From Flavobacterium difficile (GTDB lineage Bacteria > Bacteroidota > Bacteroidia > Flavobacteriales > Flavobacteriaceae), in NCBI RefSeq assembly GCF_011392115.1, contig NZ_JAAJBT010000010.1, positions 1 to 63,953 of the forward strand: 63,953 nucleotides of DNA. Direction: 5' to 3'. Made by a program: the position numbers and the translations under genes. Shown here one piece after another: positions 32,992 to 42,082 of the stretch (the first letter of the stretch is position 1; each line of letters starts with the position of its first letter). The notes beneath the pieces are model-generated. The model was not told where the DNA came from. It searched no databases and was given only the letters and a program-made list of their open reading frames with translations.

Positions 32992-35001
32992 TTATTTATA
33001 GTTTCTAGCTGCAATTTTGATGAACTCATATTTCAATTCTTCTTTATGAAGCACTGATTTACTTGCATCACTTCCATTGTATTCCCAAGCAGCTACATAA
33101 GCGAAGTTTTCGTCATCACGAAGTGTTTCTCCTTCAGCATCTTGATATTCTTCACGGAAGTGTCCACCACAAGATTCTTTACGTAATAAAGCATCTTTAG
33201 CCATTAATTGTCCCAATTCAATAAAATCAGCTACACGAAGTGCTTTTTCTAATTCTTGATTTAATTCATTAGCCGCACCAGGAACACGAACATCTGCATA
33301 GAAATCTTCTCTTAATTGTCCGATTTCTTCAATAGCTTCTGTTAATCCTTTCTCGTTTCTAGCCATTCCTACTTTATTCCACATAATTAAACCTAATTTC
33401 TTGTGGAAATAATCTACAGATTTGGTACCTTTATTATTAATCAATTGTTCAATCGATTGACGAACTGCATTTTCAGCTTCCACAAATTCTGGAGTATCTG
33501 TTGAAATTTTACCTGTTCTAATTTCGTCCGCTAAATAATTAGAAACCGTGTAAGGCAATACGAAATATCCATCTGCTAAACCTTGCATTAAAGCAGAAGC
33601 ACCTAAACGGTTAGCTCCGTGATCTGAGAAGTTGGCCTCACCAGCTACGAAACATCCTGGAATAGATGACATTAAGTTGTAGTCTACCCAAACTCCACCC
33701 ATAGTGTAGTGAACGGCTGGATAAATTTTCATAGGTGTTTCATATGGATTTTCATCTGTAATTTTTTCATACATCGTGAAAAGGTTTCCATATTTAGATT
33801 CTACCCATTTTTTACCTAATTCTTGAATTTTAGCATCAGATGGATTATGATCACCTTGTGTGAAGGCTGCTTGTTTTCCTTTTGTAATAATTTCAGAGGC
33901 AAAATCTAGATAAACTCCTTCATTAGTGTCATTTGCCTCAATACCATGACCTGCATCACATACATCTTTCGCTGCACGAGAAGCCACATCACGTGGTACT
34001 AAGTTTCCAAAAGCTGGGTATTTTCTTTCTAAGAAATAATCTCTATCTTCTTCTGCAATTTGAGTAGGTTTTAATTTTCCTGCTCTAATCGCTTCTGCAT
34101 CTTCTTTTTTCGCTGGAACCCAAATACGACCTGAATTACGTAATGATTCTGACATTAATGTTAATTTCGCTTGGTTAGTTCCATGAACTGGAATACAAGT
34201 TGGGTGAATTTGTACAAAACATGGATTTGCAAAATGCGCTCCTTTTTTGTGTACTTTCCATGAAGCAGTTACGTTACTTCCCATCGCATTAGTAGATAAG
34301 AAATATACATTTCCATATCCTCCAGATGCTATAATAACGGCATGAGCTGAATGACGTTCTAACTCTCCTGTAATTAAATTACGAGCAATAATACCACGCG
34401 CTTTTCCATCAACTTTTACAATATCTAGCATTTCGTGACGGTTGTACATTTTTACATTTCCTAAACCAATTTGTCTAGATAAGGCAGAATAAGCACCTAA
34501 TAATAATTGTTGACCAGTTTGTCCAGCAGCGTAAAAAGTACGTTGTACTTGCGTTCCACCAAACGAACGGTTATCTAATAATCCACCATAATCTCTAGCA
34601 AAAGGAACACCTTGAGCCACACATTGGTCGATAATATTAGAAGACACTTCAGCTAAACGGTGAACGTTAGCTTCACGTGCACGGTAATCTCCACCTTTTA
34701 TGGTATCGTAAAATAATCTATACGTACTGTCACCATCATTCTGATAGTTTTTAGCCGCATTTATCCCACCTTGAGCTGCAATTGAGTGTGCTCTACGTGG
34801 TGAATCTTGAAAACAAAATGCTTTTACGTTGTAACCCATTTCTCCAAGAGAAGCAGCTGCCGAAGCACCAGCTAAACCTGTTCCTACAACGATTACATCG
34901 ATTTTTGGTCTATTATTTGGAGCAACTAATTTAAGATTATTCTTATGGTTGGTCCATTTTTCTGAAATATGACCTTGAGGAATTTTAGAATCTAATGCCA
35001 T
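32992..35001 (-). CDS. sdhA: Succinate dehydrogenase/fumarate reductase flavoprotein subunit
   Basis: A 669-residue flavoprotein with a dinucleotide fold at [12 protein letters not shown], the FAD-linking His segment [11 protein letters not shown], the substrate-site motif FVQIHPTC and a C-terminal GGVWVDYN region. It oxidises succinate to fumarate on the cytoplasmic face. The start at 35001 (MALDSK) is chosen over an upstream ATG that lies inside sdhC. It begins 7 bp after the sdhC stop. The enzyme has the long form typical of the Bacteroidetes/epsilon-type enzyme with a single membrane subunit. Confidence 0.96.
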   Translation of the reverse strand: MALDSKIPQGHISEKWTNHKNNLKLVAPNNRPKIDVIVVGTGLAGASAAASLGEMGYNVKAFCFQDSPRRAHSIAAQGGINAAKNYQNDGDSTYRLFYDTIKGGDYRAREANVHRLAEVSSNIIDQCVAQGVPFARDYGGLLDNRSFGGTQVQRTFYAAGQTGQQLLLGAYSALSRQIGLGNVKMYNRHEMLDIVKVDGKARGIIARNLITGELERHSAHAVIIASGGYGNVYFLSTNAMGSNVTASWKVHKKGAHFANPCFVQIHPTCIPVHGTNQAKLTLMSESLRNSGRIWVPAKKEDAEAIRAGKLKPTQIAEEDRDYFLERKYPAFGNLVPRDVASRAAKDVCDAGHGIEANDTNEGVYLDFASEIITKGKQAAFTQGDHNPSDAKIQELGKKWVESKYGNLFTMYEKITDENPYETPMKIYPAVHYTMGGVWVDYNLMSSIPGCFVAGEANFSDHGANRLGASALMQGLADGYFVLPYTVSNYLADEIRTGKISTDTPEFVEAENAVRQSIEQLINNKGTKSVDYFHKKLGLIMWNKVGMARNEKGLTEAIEEIGQLREDFYADVRVPGAANELNQELEKALRVADFIELGQLMAKDALLRKESCGGHFREEYQDAEGETLRDDENFAYVAAWEYNGSDASKSVLHKEELKYEFIKIAARNYK

Positions 35002-35008
35002 ATGTTTT

Positions 35009-35884
35009 TTATTTTGAAATAAAGTGAATGTAAATTGGAATAATAGCAAACAGTATAGGAACTATAACAGAAAATGCTTTTCCGAAAACTTTAATAGCTG
35101 GTGTAAACTTACCATTAATCCCTAAAGATTGAAAGGCACTTTGAAAACCATGCCATAAATGGAACCCTAAAAACGCCATAGACAATACATAAAACAAAGT
35201 AAATACTAACCCTTCATTTGGGATAACATTAAATAACTTTGCTTTACTTTTGAAAAACTCATAAGTTACCTTATGTAAATCTTTATACCCTTCTGCGAAC
35301 TCAACTTTAATTGGTTTGGTGATATAAATTTTATTGCCTACTTGCACTAAATTTTTACCATCCAATTGTTCTTTTGGCATAAATTTACTCTGACCATAAT
35401 CGGCTGTAATGATAAATTCTTGCTTACCACCCATACCGTTATCCACAGAAATAGTTTGTAATGGAATTTGATCTGTAAATTTCATTTTATACCAAAAATT
35501 TACCATGTGAGTAGCGATAAAAATTAAAACTACTGTTCCTAAAACCGCCATGTTTCTTGAAGAAAAACTACTGTTTTTTGATGGATTACTCATCGCATAA
35601 GCAACCGGACGAGCTTTTTTGTTTTGAATTGCTAAATAAATCCCATCAACAGCATGGAAAATAATTGAAATGTAAGTTAAGTAAGAAAGTAATTTTACTG
35701 CTGGATTAGTCGTCATAAACAAAGCATACTTGTTAAATTGTAAAGCGGCTTCTGTGTTGTTGCCCATTAACAATTGTAAGTTACCTAATAAATGCCCAAC
35801 TAAAAACAAACATAAGAACAATCCAGTAAGTGCCATCCAATATTTTTTTGCAATTGATGACTTTAAAAATGCTGATTTTGCCAT
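35009..35884 (-). CDS. sdhC: Succinate dehydrogenase cytochrome b membrane subunit
   Basis: A 291-residue membrane protein with five hydrophobic segments and His residues in [25 protein letters not shown] and [11 protein letters not shown] that fit two hemes b, as in the Wolinella-type anchor. It binds menaquinone. Between the third and fourth segments it carries a ~75-residue hydrophilic stretch ([14 protein letters not shown]... to YEFFKS), longer than I expect for this family. It is first in the operon; no clear promoter was found upstream. Confidence 0.94.
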   Translation of the reverse strand: MAKSAFLKSSIAKKYWMALTGLFLCLFLVGHLLGNLQLLMGNNTEAALQFNKYALFMTTNPAVKLLSYLTYISIIFHAVDGIYLAIQNKKARPVAYAMSNPSKNSSFSSRNMAVLGTVVLIFIATHMVNFWYKMKFTDQIPLQTISVDNGMGGKQEFIITADYGQSKFMPKEQLDGKNLVQVGNKIYITKPIKVEFAEGYKDLHKVTYEFFKSKAKLFNVIPNEGLVFTLFYVLSMAFLGFHLWHGFQSAFQSLGINGKFTPAIKVFGKAFSVIVPILFAIIPIYIHFISK

Positions 35885-35924
35885 AATTATAGTTAAAGTT
35901 AATTAGAGTTTGAATAATGATAGC

Positions 35925-35959
35925 AAAAATAAAGGTTATAAGTAACACTTACAACCTTT
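35925..35959 (-). terminator. Terminator after the MbnP-like lipoprotein gene
   Basis: On the minus strand AAAGGTTGTAAGT pairs with ACTTATAACCTTT (one mismatch) and is followed by ATTTTTG. It lies between the lipoprotein gene and sdhC. Confidence 0.65.
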
Positions 35960-36022
35960 GAAAGATAATTTATAATGATTTTAAATGAGTTTAACTTTTG
36001 TTGAATATCAGCGGTTTATGTA

Positions 36023-36901
36023 TTAATTTATAACCCTAAAACTTGGAATCAAACCTCTTAAACCCATATCAACAACATTTTCACCTGCTGCTGGCTCGAA
36101 TTTTCCGTCAACATTAACTTCATGCCACTCAAAACTGTTGTTAATTGACAAGGATAACTGCACTTCAACATTCTTTGTTTCATTTCCCGTAACAACAAAA
36201 TTATTGGCGAATTTTCCAGTAACTAAACACGAACCAGAAGGAATTGGAGAGGTTGCAGCAATTGGGTTTGGAACGGTTGTTACACCTGTGGATTGACCTG
36301 ATGTTGTATACCCAACAGAAGGAATCGCAAATGCCCAATATCCTTGTAATTTATCATCGTTTACTACAAACGGATTTCCACTTACAGTATGGGTAGTGAT
36401 GTAATTGTTATATCCTACAAAACTAGCTATTGTTCCTACGTAATCTGTTCCACTTGCTCTAACATTGATGTTATAATTTTGGTAGGATAAAGAAACTCTT
36501 ACATATTCATAACTTCCTTGAGGAAGATTTTTTAAAGGAATGGATAAAAACGCTTCACCTTCACCCACAACAATAGCCTGACTGAAATCAATCGCATTCG
36601 CACCACCTAAAGTTGTTGAGGGTCCAGAATATAAAACTGCACCTTGTCCAACTTGCGTTAAGGCATTTGGGGTGAACTCTAAATAATGAGCACTAATACT
36701 GTTAAACATTGGCGATTGAGCCGCATTTCCAGCTGAAACTGTAGAAGGTTGTCCTAAATTATTTAATCTGATTTGAGTAGGATCGAACTTGAATTTTATA
36801 ATTAATTGTGGCTCTTCTACTACAATTTGAGTATCATCTTCATCAGTACATGAAAAATTTAAGATTGAAAACGCTACTAATGCAAAAAGTTTTATTCTCA
36901 T
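36023..36901 (-). CDS. Lipoprotein, possibly MbnP-like
   Basis: A 292-residue lipoprotein (LNFSC, Cys18) followed by TDEDD, an acidic run that suggests surface exposure. The rest is beta-rich with few charged residues. The C-terminal WHEVNVDGKFEPAAG segment recalls MbnP-family copper-associated proteins, but the family's His/Cys pattern is not clear, so this label is weak. Its ATG overlaps the stop of the BNR-repeat gene by 4 bp (ATGA), which implies translational coupling. Function unknown. Confidence 0.65.
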   Translation of the reverse strand: MRIKLFALVAFSILNFSCTDEDDTQIVVEEPQLIIKFKFDPTQIRLNNLGQPSTVSAGNAAQSPMFNSISAHYLEFTPNALTQVGQGAVLYSGPSTTLGGANAIDFSQAIVVGEGEAFLSIPLKNLPQGSYEYVRVSLSYQNYNINVRASGTDYVGTIASFVGYNNYITTHTVSGNPFVVNDDKLQGYWAFAIPSVGYTTSGQSTGVTTVPNPIAATSPIPSGSCLVTGKFANNFVVTGNETKNVEVQLSLSINNSFEWHEVNVDGKFEPAAGENVVDMGLRGLIPSFRVIN

Positions 36902-39507
36902 TTTCTCTCTTTTATTAGTAAAGTTTGGGTTTCTTTTTTCCCATTAGCCTCTAGCTCAACGGTATATTTTCCTACAGGTAAATAATACATTGAATTGGCA
37001 GCAAGATTGATTTTTACTTTCGAATCTTTCTTTTCAATTGCTGTTTTTGTTTTTTCATCGATACTTAAATCGTAATCGATTTTTTGCATTCCTTTTTCTG
37101 CTTTAATTTGACGATTTAATACCACAACACCATCGCTATTTTTTATCGTAATCGCCACATTAGAAACCTCTTTTAAATAATACCAAAGTTCTATATTCGG
37201 CACACTTTCACTACCCCAATTGTAATTTTTACTTCCCCAATTTTTAGAATAAAAAAGCTCATCAATTTTGAATAATGCTATTCCTTTCGTATTTACCGTT
37301 TCATTGATTTGTTGAATATTCGCAACATTTACTTTATATAATGAACGACCGTGGGTTCCAACAATTAAATCTCTTTCTCTGTTTTGAATTACTAAATCAT
37401 GAACCGCAACATTCGGAATTTCTGTTGAAAAATCTTGCCAAGTAGTACCTCTATCAATAGAAATAAACAAACCATTATCGGTTCCTAAATATAATATATT
37501 TTCGTTTTCAGTATCTTCTAAAATTACATTCGCAGCATTCTGATTGAAATTTTCTGTTAACGCTTTCCAAGTTGTACCTAAATCTTCAGACACATAAACA
37601 TAAGTTGTGAAATTATCATTTCTATAACCGTTTAATGTGATATAAATTCTGTCTTTTTTAAAGTTCGAAAATCGCACACGGGACACCCATAATCCTTGTG
37701 GTAATGCAGCAGAAATTTTCGTCCAAGTTGTACCACTAGTATTCGTAACATGAATATTCCCATCATCCGTTCCAACTACCAATTGTCCGAATTTGAATTT
37801 ACTTTCAGCTATAGAAGTTATGGTTCCGAAAGGCACATTACCTTCTACTTTTCCATTTGTTAAATCATCTGAAATTTTCTCCCAATCTTTTCCTTGATTC
37901 ATAGAACGAAACACATATTGACCCCCAAAATAAATGATGTCTTGATTATGAGAAGATAATAAAATAGGTGTTTGCCAATTGAAACGATAAGGTGCTTCTT
38001 TTTTATCTGCTCTTGGTGTTATGTAAGTTCTTTTTCCCGATTTTCTATCAATTTTTGTGTAATTACCAAATTGAGAACCGGCATAAACTAAATCATTTGT
38101 TCTTGTATCTATTTGAACTTGCATCCCATCGCCACCGCTTAAAAATTCGTATGGATATTTTCCATCTTGTAACCAATCTACATTATGCACGTAATTATTT
38201 GGACCAGCCCAAACCCCATTATCTTGTAAGCCACCGTATACTTCATAATTTTCTTTATTATCTACATTAATGGCGTAAAATTGACCTACCGCTTGGTTGT
38301 TACATTTTATCCAGTGTTTGCCATTATCGAACGTAATGTTTACACCACCATCATTTCCATTAATAACGTGGTTTGGATTTTTAGGATTGACCCAACATAC
38401 GTGATGATCAGCGTGAACGTTATCTTTACTGATAACATTAAATGATTTTCCTCCATCATTTGAAAAAAGCAAGGGAACTGCTGAAATATATAAGCTGTTT
38501 TCATTCGATTCGTCAACTGTGATATCAGCAAAATAATACCCATAAGAGTAAAAAGCGTCATCGATGAATTTAGTATGAGTTTTTTTCCATGTTTTTCCTG
38601 CATCAATCGTTTTATAGATTTCAGCGCCAATCACTTCAGTCTCAAATAAATTTGTATTCGCATCTGATGATTTGGCACTTTTTGCATTTGGTCGCATGTT
38701 CTGATTGTCTACAATCGCGTAAGCAATGTTTTCGTTAAACGAGGATAACCCAATTCTTCCAATTCCACTATTTACTGGAAATCCTGAATTGCTGTCAATT
38801 TTGGTCCAAGTTGTTCCTGCATCTTCACTTTTATAAATCCCCGAACCTATCCCATTGCCTTTAAAATCATAAGCTTTTCGTTCGCGTTCCCAAGCCGCAG
38901 CAAACATAATTTTCGGATTATTTGGCGCAAAACTCAAATCGATGATACCTGTTTCGTTATTAATGTATAAGGTTTTTGACCATGTTTTTCCACCATTTGT
39001 AGTTTTAAATACACCACGTTCTTCATTTTTCGAATACAAATGACCTAAAACGCCAACCACAATTTCATCATTATTATTTGGGTTAACCCATATTTTAGAG
39101 ATATGATGACTATCTGGCAAGCCAATATTTGTCCAAGTTTTTCCTTTGTCTGTTGATTTTAAAACGCCAATTCCAGCATAAGAAGAACGAGAAGAATTCA
39201 CTTCACCGGTTCCAACCAAAATTAAACCTGATTTCCAATCGACCGCAACGCAACCTATATTTTGAGTGGGAGCAGCATCCATAACCGACTCAAAACTTGT
39301 CCCGTTATTGTTAGTATACCATAAACCACCAGTTGCATAAGCTGTATAAAATTCTGTTGGATTATTTTCGTTTACAGCTAAATCAACCACCCGACCACTC
39401 ATAATTGTGGGTCCGATATTTTGAAATGTTACAGCTTGAAATGTATTATCTTGTGAAAAAGAAATAACAGAACTCAAAAGAGAAACTAAATAGACGATTT
39501 TTTTCAT
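36898..39507 (-). CDS. Secreted BNR/sortilin-type beta-propeller protein
   Basis: An 869-residue protein with a Sec signal (SSVISFSQ). It has many BNR/Asp-box motifs (STDKGKTW, TTNGGKTW, SEDAGTTW, TIDAGKTW, SNDGGKSF, SEDLGTTW, SIDRGTTW) that form one or two beta-propellers, as in the Vps10/sortilin and exo-glucanase-like WD40/YVTN/BNR family. The C-terminal ~130 residues (IELWYYLKEVSNVAITIKN) form an Fn3-like domain, without a T9SS tail. Often annotated as glycosyl hydrolase, but no catalytic acids can be assigned. Co-expressed with the following lipoprotein, which may be its surface partner (inference). Confidence 0.85.
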   Translation of the reverse strand: MKKIVYLVSLLSSVISFSQDNTFQAVTFQNIGPTIMSGRVVDLAVNENNPTEFYTAYATGGLWYTNNNGTSFESVMDAAPTQNIGCVAVDWKSGLILVGTGEVNSSRSSYAGIGVLKSTDKGKTWTNIGLPDSHHISKIWVNPNNNDEIVVGVLGHLYSKNEERGVFKTTNGGKTWSKTLYINNETGIIDLSFAPNNPKIMFAAAWERERKAYDFKGNGIGSGIYKSEDAGTTWTKIDSNSGFPVNSGIGRIGLSSFNENIAYAIVDNQNMRPNAKSAKSSDANTNLFETEVIGAEIYKTIDAGKTWKKTHTKFIDDAFYSYGYYFADITVDESNENSLYISAVPLLFSNDGGKSFNVISKDNVHADHHVCWVNPKNPNHVINGNDGGVNITFDNGKHWIKCNNQAVGQFYAINVDNKENYEVYGGLQDNGVWAGPNNYVHNVDWLQDGKYPYEFLSGGDGMQVQIDTRTNDLVYAGSQFGNYTKIDRKSGKRTYITPRADKKEAPYRFNWQTPILLSSHNQDIIYFGGQYVFRSMNQGKDWEKISDDLTNGKVEGNVPFGTITSIAESKFKFGQLVVGTDDGNIHVTNTSGTTWTKISAALPQGLWVSRVRFSNFKKDRIYITLNGYRNDNFTTYVYVSEDLGTTWKALTENFNQNAANVILEDTENENILYLGTDNGLFISIDRGTTWQDFSTEIPNVAVHDLVIQNRERDLIVGTHGRSLYKVNVANIQQINETVNTKGIALFKIDELFYSKNWGSKNYNWGSESVPNIELWYYLKEVSNVAITIKNSDGVVVLNRQIKAEKGMQKIDYDLSIDEKTKTAIEKKDSKVKINLAANSMYYLPVGKYTVELEANGKKETQTLLIKERK

Positions 39508-39605
39508 TTTTATAAATTGGTTTGTTCAAAATTAAAAGAAAATTTTGATATGTATTCGTTTGAAAGTTATTATTTTTGAATTCTGTTATTTAAAAATCAA
39601 TTCTA

Positions 39606-40898
39606 ATGAAATACTTACCAATTAAGAGCGAACTTTTTATTAAAAATCGTAAAAACTTTATGGCGAAAATGAAGCCAAACGGAGTAGCGGTTTTTAATTC
39701 GAATGATATTTACCCCGTTTCAGCAGATAGTACTTTACCCTTTGCACAACACAGAGATATTTTCTATTTATCTGGTGTTGATCAAGAAGAAAGTATATTA
39801 TTATTGTTTCCGGATGCACCTTACGAGCATTTGAAAGAAATTTTATTTTTAAAAGAAACGAATGAGCACATTGCCATTTGGGAAGGTGAAAAATTAACAA
39901 AAGAACGCGCTTTTGAAGTAGCTGGAATCAAATCCGTATATTGGTTACAAGATTTTCATAAAGTATTGAAAGAGGTTATGATGTACGCCGACACGATGTA
40001 CATAAACACCAACGAACATTACAGAGCAGCAGTTGAAACAGAAACTCGTGAAGACCGTTTTATCAAATGGTGGAAAAACGAATATCCAGCACATAAAGTC
40101 GAAAAATCGAATCCAATTTTACAACGTTTACGCTCCGTGAAAGATCAAATTGAGTTAGATTTAATTCAAAATGCCTGTAATATAACAGAAAAAGGGGTTC
40201 GTAGGTTATTAAAGTTCGTGAAACCTGGCGTGACAGAATATGAAATAGAAGCCGAATTAGCACACGAATTTTTACGCAACCGTTCTAAAGGTTTTGCTTA
40301 CACTCCTATTATTGCATCTGGAAATAATGCTAATGTTTTACATTATATAGAAAACAACCAAGCTTGTAATGCTGGTGATTTAATTTTGTTAGATGTTGGA
40401 GCAGAATATGCCAATTATTCATCAGATTTAACTCGTATGATTCCAGTATCAGGACGTTTCACTGACAGACAAAAAGCGGTTTATAATGCCGTTTTGAATG
40501 TGAAAAACGAAGCGACAAAAATGTTAGTTCCAGGAACCTTATGGAAACAATATCATGTAGAAGTTGGTAAAATTATGACTTCAGAATTATTAGGTTTAGG
40601 CTTAATCGACAAAGCAGATGTTCAGAATGAAAATCCGGAATGGCCAGCTTATAAAAAATATTTCATGCACGGAACGTCGCACCATTTAGGTTTAGATACG
40701 CACGATTACGGTTTATTACACGAACCAATGCAAGCCAACATGGTTTTCACTGTAGAACCAGGCATTTACATTCCAGCGGAAGGTTTTGGAATCCGTTTAG
40801 AAGACGATGTAGTGATTCAACCTACTGGAGCACCTTTCAACTTAATGAAAAACATTCCAATTGAAGCAGATGAAATTGAATCGATAATGAATTCTTAA
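39606..40898 (+). CDS. pepP: Xaa-Pro aminopeptidase (M24B)
   Basis: A 430-residue metallopeptidase with an N-terminal AMP_N-like domain (1-150) and a pita-bread catalytic domain. The metal ligands are visible: Asp in LLDVGAEY, Asp in SSDLTRMIPVSG, His in GTSHHLGLDTHD, Glu in FTVEPGIYI and Glu in IRLEDDVVI. It removes N-terminal residues before proline in the cytoplasm. A TATTTTTG box (39571-39578) could be its -7 element. A wobble-rich terminator follows at 40932. Confidence 0.94.
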   Translation: MKYLPIKSELFIKNRKNFMAKMKPNGVAVFNSNDIYPVSADSTLPFAQHRDIFYLSGVDQEESILLLFPDAPYEHLKEILFLKETNEHIAIWEGEKLTKERAFEVAGIKSVYWLQDFHKVLKEVMMYADTMYINTNEHYRAAVETETREDRFIKWWKNEYPAHKVEKSNPILQRLRSVKDQIELDLIQNACNITEKGVRRLLKFVKPGVTEYEIEAELAHEFLRNRSKGFAYTPIIASGNNANVLHYIENNQACNAGDLILLDVGAEYANYSSDLTRMIPVSGRFTDRQKAVYNAVLNVKNEATKMLVPGTLWKQYHVEVGKIMTSELLGLGLIDKADVQNENPEWPAYKKYFMHGTSHHLGLDTHDYGLLHEPMQANMVFTVEPGIYIPAEGFGIRLEDDVVIQPTGAPFNLMKNIPIEADEIESIMNS

Positions 40899-40931
40899 AT
40901 TTAGTTTAAGAGTTTAAAAGGTTATAAGTTT

Positions 40932-40967
40932 AAAAGGCGGTTTGCGAAAGTGAGCCGTTTTTTTTTT
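40932..40967 (+). terminator. Terminator after pepP
   Basis: AAAAGGCGGTTT pairs with GAGCCGTTTTTT through several G-T pairs around GCGAAAG, followed by a T run. Confidence 0.65.
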
Positions 40968-40970
40968 GAA

Positions 40971-41020
40971 CGCAGATTGGAGAAATTTTATTAATTATTA
41001 AAATTTCTTAAATCAGTGTG
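40971..41020. repeat. Palindromic GATTGGAGAAATTTTA element
   Basis: GATTGGAGAAATTTTA (40975-40990) is the imperfect inverse (14 of 16) of TAAAATTTCTTAAATC (40999-41014), with CGCA and AGTG outside. The same arms recur at 63802 and 63882, so this is a dispersed family. Confidence 0.75.
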
Positions 41021-41123
41021 TTTAAAAACTAAAGTGTTAGGATTTTTTTACAATTTTACTGGAAAATTTTTTTTGTTGAAAGCGGCTTTGTGATTACATT
41101 GGAATGAAAAAACGAATCGTAAA

Positions 41124-41167
41124 AACTTAGCGAACTTAGCGAAAATCTTTGTGTGCTTTGCGGTTAA
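41124..41167 (+). repeat. Four-core CTTTGCG intergenic element, copy 1
   Basis: Cores CTTAGCG, CTTAGCG, CTTTGTG and CTTTGCG begin at 41126, 41135, 41147 and 41156 (spacing 9-12-9), then GGTTAA. A second element with 9-12-8 spacing lies past the next gene. Confidence 0.75.
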
Positions 41168-41179
41168 ATCATACTTTTG
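41148..41179 (+). promoter_or_regulatory. Promoter of the alpha/beta hydrolase gene
   Basis: TTTG (41148-41151), a 20-bp spacer and TACTTTTG (41172-41179) match the Bacteroidetes consensus. The -33 box is part of the third core of the intergenic repeat. Its position rules out the TTG at 41177 as start codon. Confidence 0.65.
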
Positions 41180-41209
41180 CAAATAAGTTTCAACAACGAA
41201 CAACGAATT

Positions 41210-41998
41210 TTGAACAATTACAAACATACCCATTACAAAAACACTAAAATTGCTTATTCCGATGCTGGAAAAGGCAACACGGTAGTTTTGTTACATGGTT
41301 TTTTGGAAAACAGTACGATGTGGAACTATTTAGCACCCGTTTTGGCTCAAAAAAATCGTGTAATTTGTATAGATTTGTTGGGTCATGGACAAACCGATTG
41401 TTTGGGTTATGTGCACACGATGGACGATATGGCTGATGCGGTTCATCAAGTTTTATCGGAATTAAAAATCAGAAAAGCGGTTTTTGTTGGACATTCGATG
41501 GGTGGTTATGTCGCGTTGGCTTTTGCGGAATTGTATCCAGAATTCATGAAAGGTTTGGTGTTGTTAAATTCGACTTCTCGTGCCGATAGCGAGGAACGAA
41601 TTGCAAATAGAACTCGTGCGATAAAAGCGGTAAAACAAAATTATGTGGCGGCTGTTCGAATGAGTATTGCTAATTTATTTTCAGAAGAAAACCGAGAAAA
41701 ATTAACCCCACAAATTGAATGGGTTCGTGAAGAAGCATTAAAAACGCCTTTACAAGGAATTATTGCCGCACAAGAAGGCATGAAATTGCGAAAAGACCGT
41801 GAAGTGTTGTTGCATTTCGCACCGTATCCTATCCTGCTAATCTTAGGAAAAAAAGATCCCGTTTTAAATTATGACGAAAATGTAGCACAAATTGAAGGTA
41901 CTAATGTTGAACTAGTGACTTTCAATGACGGACATATGAGTCACCTTGAAAATCAAGCCGAATTGGAGAAGGTTTTGGTTGGTTTTTTAAAAGGTTAA
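41210..41998 (+). CDS. Alpha/beta hydrolase
   Basis: About 262 residues from a TTG start. The fold is clear: oxyanion motif VLLHGFLENS, nucleophile elbow GHSMGGY, an Asp in LGKKDPVL and a His in NDGHMSHLEN near the end. It is cytoplasmic and of unknown substrate, from a family that includes esterases, C-C hydrolases and haloperoxidase-like enzymes. No ATG precedes the conserved IAYSDAGKG region. The TTG at 41177 lies inside a promoter -7 box, so the TTG at 41210 is preferred. The gene is bracketed by two copies of a CTTTGCG repeat. Confidence 0.85.
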   Translation: MNNYKHTHYKNTKIAYSDAGKGNTVVLLHGFLENSTMWNYLAPVLAQKNRVICIDLLGHGQTDCLGYVHTMDDMADAVHQVLSELKIRKAVFVGHSMGGYVALAFAELYPEFMKGLVLLNSTSRADSEERIANRTRAIKAVKQNYVAAVRMSIANLFSEENREKLTPQIEWVREEALKTPLQGIIAAQEGMKLRKDREVLLHFAPYPILLILGKKDPVLNYDENVAQIEGTNVELVTFNDGHMSHLENQAELEKVLVGFLKG

Positions 41999-42082
41999 CC
42001 GCAAGGAGCGCAAAAAAATTACACTTTAACTTTAAAAAAACTTTGCGAACTTCGCGATTCACTTTGCGTCTTTGCGGTAAAG
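41995..42082 (+). repeat. Four-core CTTTGCG intergenic element, copy 2, with inverted arm
   Basis: Cores begin at 42041, 42050, 42062 and 42070, then GGTAAAG. The left end AACCGCAAGGAGCGCAAA (41997-42014) is the imperfect inverse of the right end, so the element can fold back on itself. It fills the gap between convergent genes and may also serve as a terminator. Confidence 0.75.

Larger units (their letters stand above)
40899..41209. other. Intergenic region between pepP and alpha/beta hydrolase
   Basis: This 311-bp gap holds, in order, the pepP terminator, a palindromic element (40971-41020), about 100 bp with no recognisable feature, a CTTTGCG-word element (41124-41167) and a promoter whose -33 box lies in that element. 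No coding potential is evident. Confidence 0.7.
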
